Shown here: positions 61,008 through 64,000 of the stretch, one piece after another
How the letters are laid out: each line of letters starts with the position of its first letter
How positions within the stretch are numbered: position 1 is the stretch's first letter
From: Candidatus Freyrarchaeum guaymasense
GTDB lineage: Archaea > Asgardarchaeota > Jordarchaeia > Jordarchaeales > Freyrarchaeaceae
Assembly: GCA_030587405.1 (NCBI GenBank)
Contig: JAUQZD010000066.1
Location: 1-64,000, forward strand
Direction of reading: 5' to 3'
DNA length: 64,000 bases
Made by a program: the position numbers and the translations under genes
Notes under the pieces: model-generated
The model's database searches: none
The model's input: the letters and a program-made list of their open reading frames with translations, nothing else
Told to the model about the DNA's origin: nothing

Positions 61008-62207
61008 TTGAAGGAAAAATTATTTGAAGAAGTTGGCCTCCTCCTCCATGAAGGAGACGAGCTTGGAGCGTTAAAAATCTTAAAGGAGTTAATGAACGAC
61101 GAGGATCCAGAAGTTAAAGTGGCATCGCTTACCGTAATCAGTGTTATTATGGGAAAATTTCGCCGAATAATCGAGGAGGCGTTCCCGCAGGTTCTTAGGA
61201 TGGCGCTTCAAGATCCTCACGTCTATGTTAGGGGAAACGCTCTTGAATTACTAGGAAAAGTGAGTTTTGAATTTCCTGAAATAGTCGAAAGGCACGTGCA
61301 TGAAGTGGTGTCAAACCTCAGCCTACAAGATAGTGACTTAGCATGGAATGCTGTTGTAGCCCTTGGGTGGATCGGCGGGAGCCAGCCCGGTTTGATTGCC
61401 CCATTCATAGATAAGATCGGGGCTGGGCTTAAATCTAGCTTTGAGATTAACAGGATCACTTCAGCTATGGCTCTTGGATGGATTGGTAGCATAGATGCCG
61501 AGCTGGTAGAGAAGTACATTCCACAATTACTTGAGCTGTCTAAACCCGGTGAGGCGGAAGAAGTCCGTTTAAGCGCTATAGATGCCCTAGCGTCAATATC
61601 TCACGGGAACGCTTTAAAACTCGAGGGTGCAGTGGAGGACTTAGCGTTAATATCTGTCATTGACGAAAACGAGAACATACGTGGCAGTGCAATGGAAGCC
61701 ATAATAGAAGTATGTAAGGAGAAGAGTGAACTAGCGCGCGCCGTTGCCTCGGTTGTACTTAAAAATGTGTCTTTAGAAGGGGGAGCAGACTGGAAAATAG
61801 TAGTAACCCTTGGTTTAATAGGGACAGGGAGCCCCGAAGCAATACCTCACATGATACCCGAACTGCTAAAGGCGCTTGAATCGCGTAAGGTGTCTGTAAG
61901 GGCGACGGCTACGCTGGCTATAGGCTGGCTCATCGGCAATAACCCCGAGCTTCCCGAAGAAGCAGCAAAAACGGCAATTAACGCTGTTTCCTCCCTCCTT
62001 GAAGACGAGAATCCGGAGGTTAGAAGGTGCGCGGTAGAGTCCATAGGTTGGATTAGCGTGAATAACCCTCAAATATCCGAGGAAGCAGTCTCTATCATTG
62101 AGGGTGTACTGTTAAACGAGAGAGATGAACGGGTAAAGTTAAAAGCTGAGGAAGTCATAGAGTTTATGAGAGAGAGGATAAAGCACTTTAAAAGGCAATC
62201 CGCTTAG
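61008..62207 (+). CDS. HEAT-repeat protein
   Basis: 399 residues. At least seven HEAT-type helix pairs, several with the repeated phrase LGWIG or IGWI: ALGWIGGSQPGLI, ALGWIGSIDAELV, LGLIGTGSPEAI, AIGWLIGNNPELP, SIGWISVNNPQIS, each preceded by a D/N-x-P-x-V-R-like turn (DPEVKVAS, NPEVRRCAV). Adaptin- or importin-like solenoid used as a binding scaffold. TTG start after GGAGCGTG; 45 bp downstream of the 793-aa gene. Confidence 0.85.
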   Translation: MKEKLFEEVGLLLHEGDELGALKILKELMNDEDPEVKVASLTVISVIMGKFRRIIEEAFPQVLRMALQDPHVYVRGNALELLGKVSFEFPEIVERHVHEVVSNLSLQDSDLAWNAVVALGWIGGSQPGLIAPFIDKIGAGLKSSFEINRITSAMALGWIGSIDAELVEKYIPQLLELSKPGEAEEVRLSAIDALASISHGNALKLEGAVEDLALISVIDENENIRGSAMEAIIEVCKEKSELARAVASVVLKNVSLEGGADWKIVVTLGLIGTGSPEAIPHMIPELLKALESRKVSVRATATLAIGWLIGNNPELPEEAAKTAINAVSSLLEDENPEVRRCAVESIGWISVNNPQISEEAVSIIEGVLLNERDERVKLKAEEVIEFMRERIKHFKRQSA

Positions 62208-62253
62208 TAAACCGGTTAATATCTGCCTCCCTTAAGGATTTGCTGGTGGTAAT

Positions 62254-62598
62254 TTGTCAAGGGAAAGGCGTTATAGCATGCGTTATACAAGGCAAAGATG
62301 TGAAGCTTGTGGTGGCCCGGTTCTCTTCGATTTTTCTCAACGGATCCGCGTTTGCAGTGTCTGCGGGCTTGTGCAAAGCGGCAGAGAGGAACCCGACATT
62401 TCATTTAAGAACGTTATGAGGGCGCTTCAATTTGCAGGTACAATCGAGGAGCTAGCTAGGCGTCTTAAAGCGGAGGATTGGGAAGTGGAGCGCGTCGTCC
62501 TTCTGATGCAGCGAGAAGGACTCGTAAACCTTAAAGGCGATAAGGTAGTATTAACCTCCAAGGGACGTAGGGCAATGCTACGCGACGAGGTAGAATAA
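62254..62598 (+). CDS. Zinc-ribbon / winged-helix protein
   Basis: 114 residues. Residues 16-38 form a TFIIB-like zinc ribbon CEACGGPVLFD...CSVCGLV; residues about 50-108 form a winged helix (NVMRALQFAGTIEELARRLKAEDWEVERVVLLMQREGLVNLK as one continuous region) ending with VVLTSKGRRAML. Possibly a transcription factor or an ESCRT-II/Vps25-like winged-helix protein; unresolved. TTG start; 46 bp after the HEAT gene, last gene of the operon. Confidence 0.7.
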   Translation: MSRERRYSMRYTRQRCEACGGPVLFDFSQRIRVCSVCGLVQSGREEPDISFKNVMRALQFAGTIEELARRLKAEDWEVERVVLLMQREGLVNLKGDKVVLTSKGRRAMLRDEVE

Positions 62599-62642
62599 AA
62601 ACAGTCAATAAACCGGGTAAAAGGAAGTTGTTTCCCCGCCTC

Positions 62643-63785
62643 TTACCGTATTTTTTCTATAGCTTGCATATATGCGTCCGTTTCAACCTTAACTCCTAAG
62701 TCTAAAAGTGCTTGTTGTATAGCTTGTAGAGTTGCTAGGATCTCCCTCTCGGTAACGCGTCCCATGTGCCCTATTCTGAATATTTTCCCTGAAAGCTTAT
62801 CTTGTCCTCCAGAGATCACGACGCCATAATCTCTCACTTTTTGGCGTAGCTCCTTTTCCCTTATTCCGTCTGGAAGCCTAACAGCTGTAACGGTGGCTGA
62901 GCATATGTCTTCGCTTACTGGGAAGAGCCTGAGTCCCATCGCTTTGACTCCTTCCCTTGCGATCTTAGCTACGTGATGGTGTCTAGCTATGACATTATCT
63001 AATCCCTCGTCGAACATGAGTTTCAATGCGTCCTCTAATGCGTAGAGAAGCGTTATCGATATCGTGTACGGGGTCTGCGGAGGCTTCCTCCTTAAACTCT
63101 CCCTGTAAGCTGGCAAGTCAAAGTAGAATGTTCTTCTTCTAGTCTTATTTATGACTTCCCATGCATGGTCTGAGACCGAGATGAACGAGAATCCTGGCGG
63201 GATCGCGAAGCACTTCTGGCTACCTGCCAGGCAAATATCAATGTTCCATTTGTCGACCGGGACGTGATCGCCTCCCATACTTGAAATAGCGTCCACTATG
63301 AGAAGCGTTCCATAATCCTTAACTATTCTTGATATTTCCTCTACAGGGTTTCTTACTCCCGTAGACGTTTCATTGTGGGTAACCGTGACGGCCTTAACAT
63401 CGTCGTGCTCATCCAGAATTTCTTTAACTCTCTCCGGATCAACGGCGTCGCCCCATTCGGAGGCTACCTCTAGAACCTCAGCGCCGAATACCTCAGCGAT
63501 TTTCTTAAATCGTTCGCTGAACTTCCCACATGTTGTACAGAGGACTCTGTCACCTGGCTCCACCACATTTGCAATAGCCGCCTCCATGGCGCCAGTACCT
63601 GAAGCAGTTAATATGAATACGTCGTTTTCCGTTCTGAAAACCTTCTTTAATTTCTCAATACACTCGATTAGCATTCTGCCGGTTTCTTCCCCCCTGTGAG
63701 ATATCATGGGCTTACTCATGGCTTTAAGCGTCCTCTCGGCCATAAATGTTGGACCCGGTATCATGAGAAGTTCGTCTCTGCCCAT
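62643..63785 (-). CDS. Class V aminotransferase (serine-pyruvate / alanine-glyoxylate type)
   Basis: 380 residues. PLP enzyme: MIPGPTFMAERTLKAM, SHRGEETGRM, LTASGTGAMEAAIANV, THNETSTGVRNPV, IVDAISSMGGDHVPVD and the PLP Lys in LAGSQKCFAIPPG (about residue 195). Length is normal. Likely serine:pyruvate/glyoxylate transamination or the equivalent step in glycine/serine metabolism; exact amino donor unresolved. ATG start. Convergent with the four-gene operon, 44 bp apart. Confidence 0.9.
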   Translation of the reverse strand: MGRDELLMIPGPTFMAERTLKAMSKPMISHRGEETGRMLIECIEKLKKVFRTENDVFILTASGTGAMEAAIANVVEPGDRVLCTTCGKFSERFKKIAEVFGAEVLEVASEWGDAVDPERVKEILDEHDDVKAVTVTHNETSTGVRNPVEEISRIVKDYGTLLIVDAISSMGGDHVPVDKWNIDICLAGSQKCFAIPPGFSFISVSDHAWEVINKTRRRTFYFDLPAYRESLRRKPPQTPYTISITLLYALEDALKLMFDEGLDNVIARHHHVAKIAREGVKAMGLRLFPVSEDICSATVTAVRLPDGIREKELRQKVRDYGVVISGGQDKLSGKIFRIGHMGRVTEREILATLQAIQQALLDLGVKVETDAYMQAIEKIR

Positions 63786-64000
63786 TTACGTCTCCTCCGA
63801 AAGTTCCACCATAACTAACTGAAATCATTATAAAAAAATTGCCAATACCCTCCGATCTGCCATCGTGAATCCGTGTAAGGGCGCTTTAAGCAGGTAATGG
63901 AAAACGTATTCTACTTTTCTAAGATGCTTCCTTAAAGAGACATTTTAGACTCCTCTGCCACTCTGCTATAATTCCTCGCAGGTTTAAAGAGGAGTAAAGG
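63786..64000. other. Terminal 215 bp, nothing assigned
   Basis: Reverse-strand frames entering from the right edge stay open for 23-27 codons (ending TAA or TAG) and could be the 3' end of a gene beyond the window, but neither is recognisable. Confidence 0.3.

Noticed and set aside
1..64000. CRISPR arrays, insertion sequences, integrase or attachment sites
   Set aside because: No regularly spaced repeats, transposase-like proteins or tRNA-associated duplications were seen anywhere in the window.

Overview
The window reads as a chromosomal segment of an archaeon, most likely an Asgard (Promethearchaeota-type) lineage. Archaeal markers include rpo1N, rpo12, L15e, S6e, S28e, L24e, the RNase P subunits Rpp30 and Pop5, type II MetAP, archaeal GlyRS and the F420 genes cofE/cofD/cofC. 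The Asgard assignment rests on an actin very close to eukaryotic actin (5945-7090), a Rab-like small GTPase (30994-31533) and two Roadblock/LC7 proteins. A RuvBL/TIP49 ATPase is consistent with this but not specific to it. ADP-dependent sugar kinase, C/D-box guide RNAs and radical-SAM genes suggest an anaerobic, perhaps thermophilic, host. Genes are dense. Many start at TTG placed about 6 nt after a GGAG/GGTG Shine-Dalgarno.

Layout. 1-8.1 kb: end of an aminoglycoside-phosphotransferase-like kinase, a CoA-disulfide-reductase-like flavoprotein, YchF GTPase with a 55-aa CxxCxGxG zinc finger, a DUF2095-like protein, a radical SAM protein, actin, and a divergent pilin-like peptide. 8.2-11.4 kb: F420 operon cofE-cofD-TIM barrel-cofC. 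11.3-18.4 kb: TPR-like protein, Roadblock, HisG, RNA polymerase A', PRPP synthase, adenylylsulfate/nucleotide kinase. 18.8-28.2 kb: coiled-coil proteins, a C/D sRNA, the L15e-exosome-RNase P operon, MBL hydrolase, a beta-sandwich protein, and the ArvABC (OapABC) vesiculation GTPase operon. 28.3-37.5 kb: a secreted/membrane pair, RuvBL, Rab-like GTPase, L24e, NDK, AbrB-ACT regulator, radical SAM activase, agmatinase, a frameshifted Cys-cluster protein, NAD(P)HX repair enzyme, S28e. 37.5-54 kb: two beta-CASP nucleases, the S6e-Mut7C-AMMECR1-GT-NadC operon, a VTT membrane protein, GNAT, an AmmeMemoRadiSam-type radical SAM, ADP-PFK, PAC2, Tmk, a second C/D sRNA, a second Roadblock, MetAP, GlyRS, Rpo12. 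54-63.8 kb: radical SAM-TRAM protein, then an unrecognised four-gene operon (two very large helical proteins, a HEAT-repeat protein, a zinc-ribbon/winged-helix protein), then a class V aminotransferase.

Most notable observations. (1) Third-position composition flips abruptly from C/A to G/T on the + strand inside rpo1N (near 15,575) and again inside the Rab-like gene (near 31,090). (2) The four-gene operon at 55.9-62.6 kb is a candidate undescribed complex. (3) Two unannotated C/D-box sRNAs have guides that fit the 23S P-loop (G2251) and the 16S decoding-site C1402 (E. coli numbering). (4) Actin, Rab-like, Roadblock and ArvABC genes co-occur within 45 kb. (5) A single-base frameshift splits a CxxCGxCC protein. 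No tRNA, 5S/16S/23S rRNA, CRISPR array or insertion sequence was recognised.
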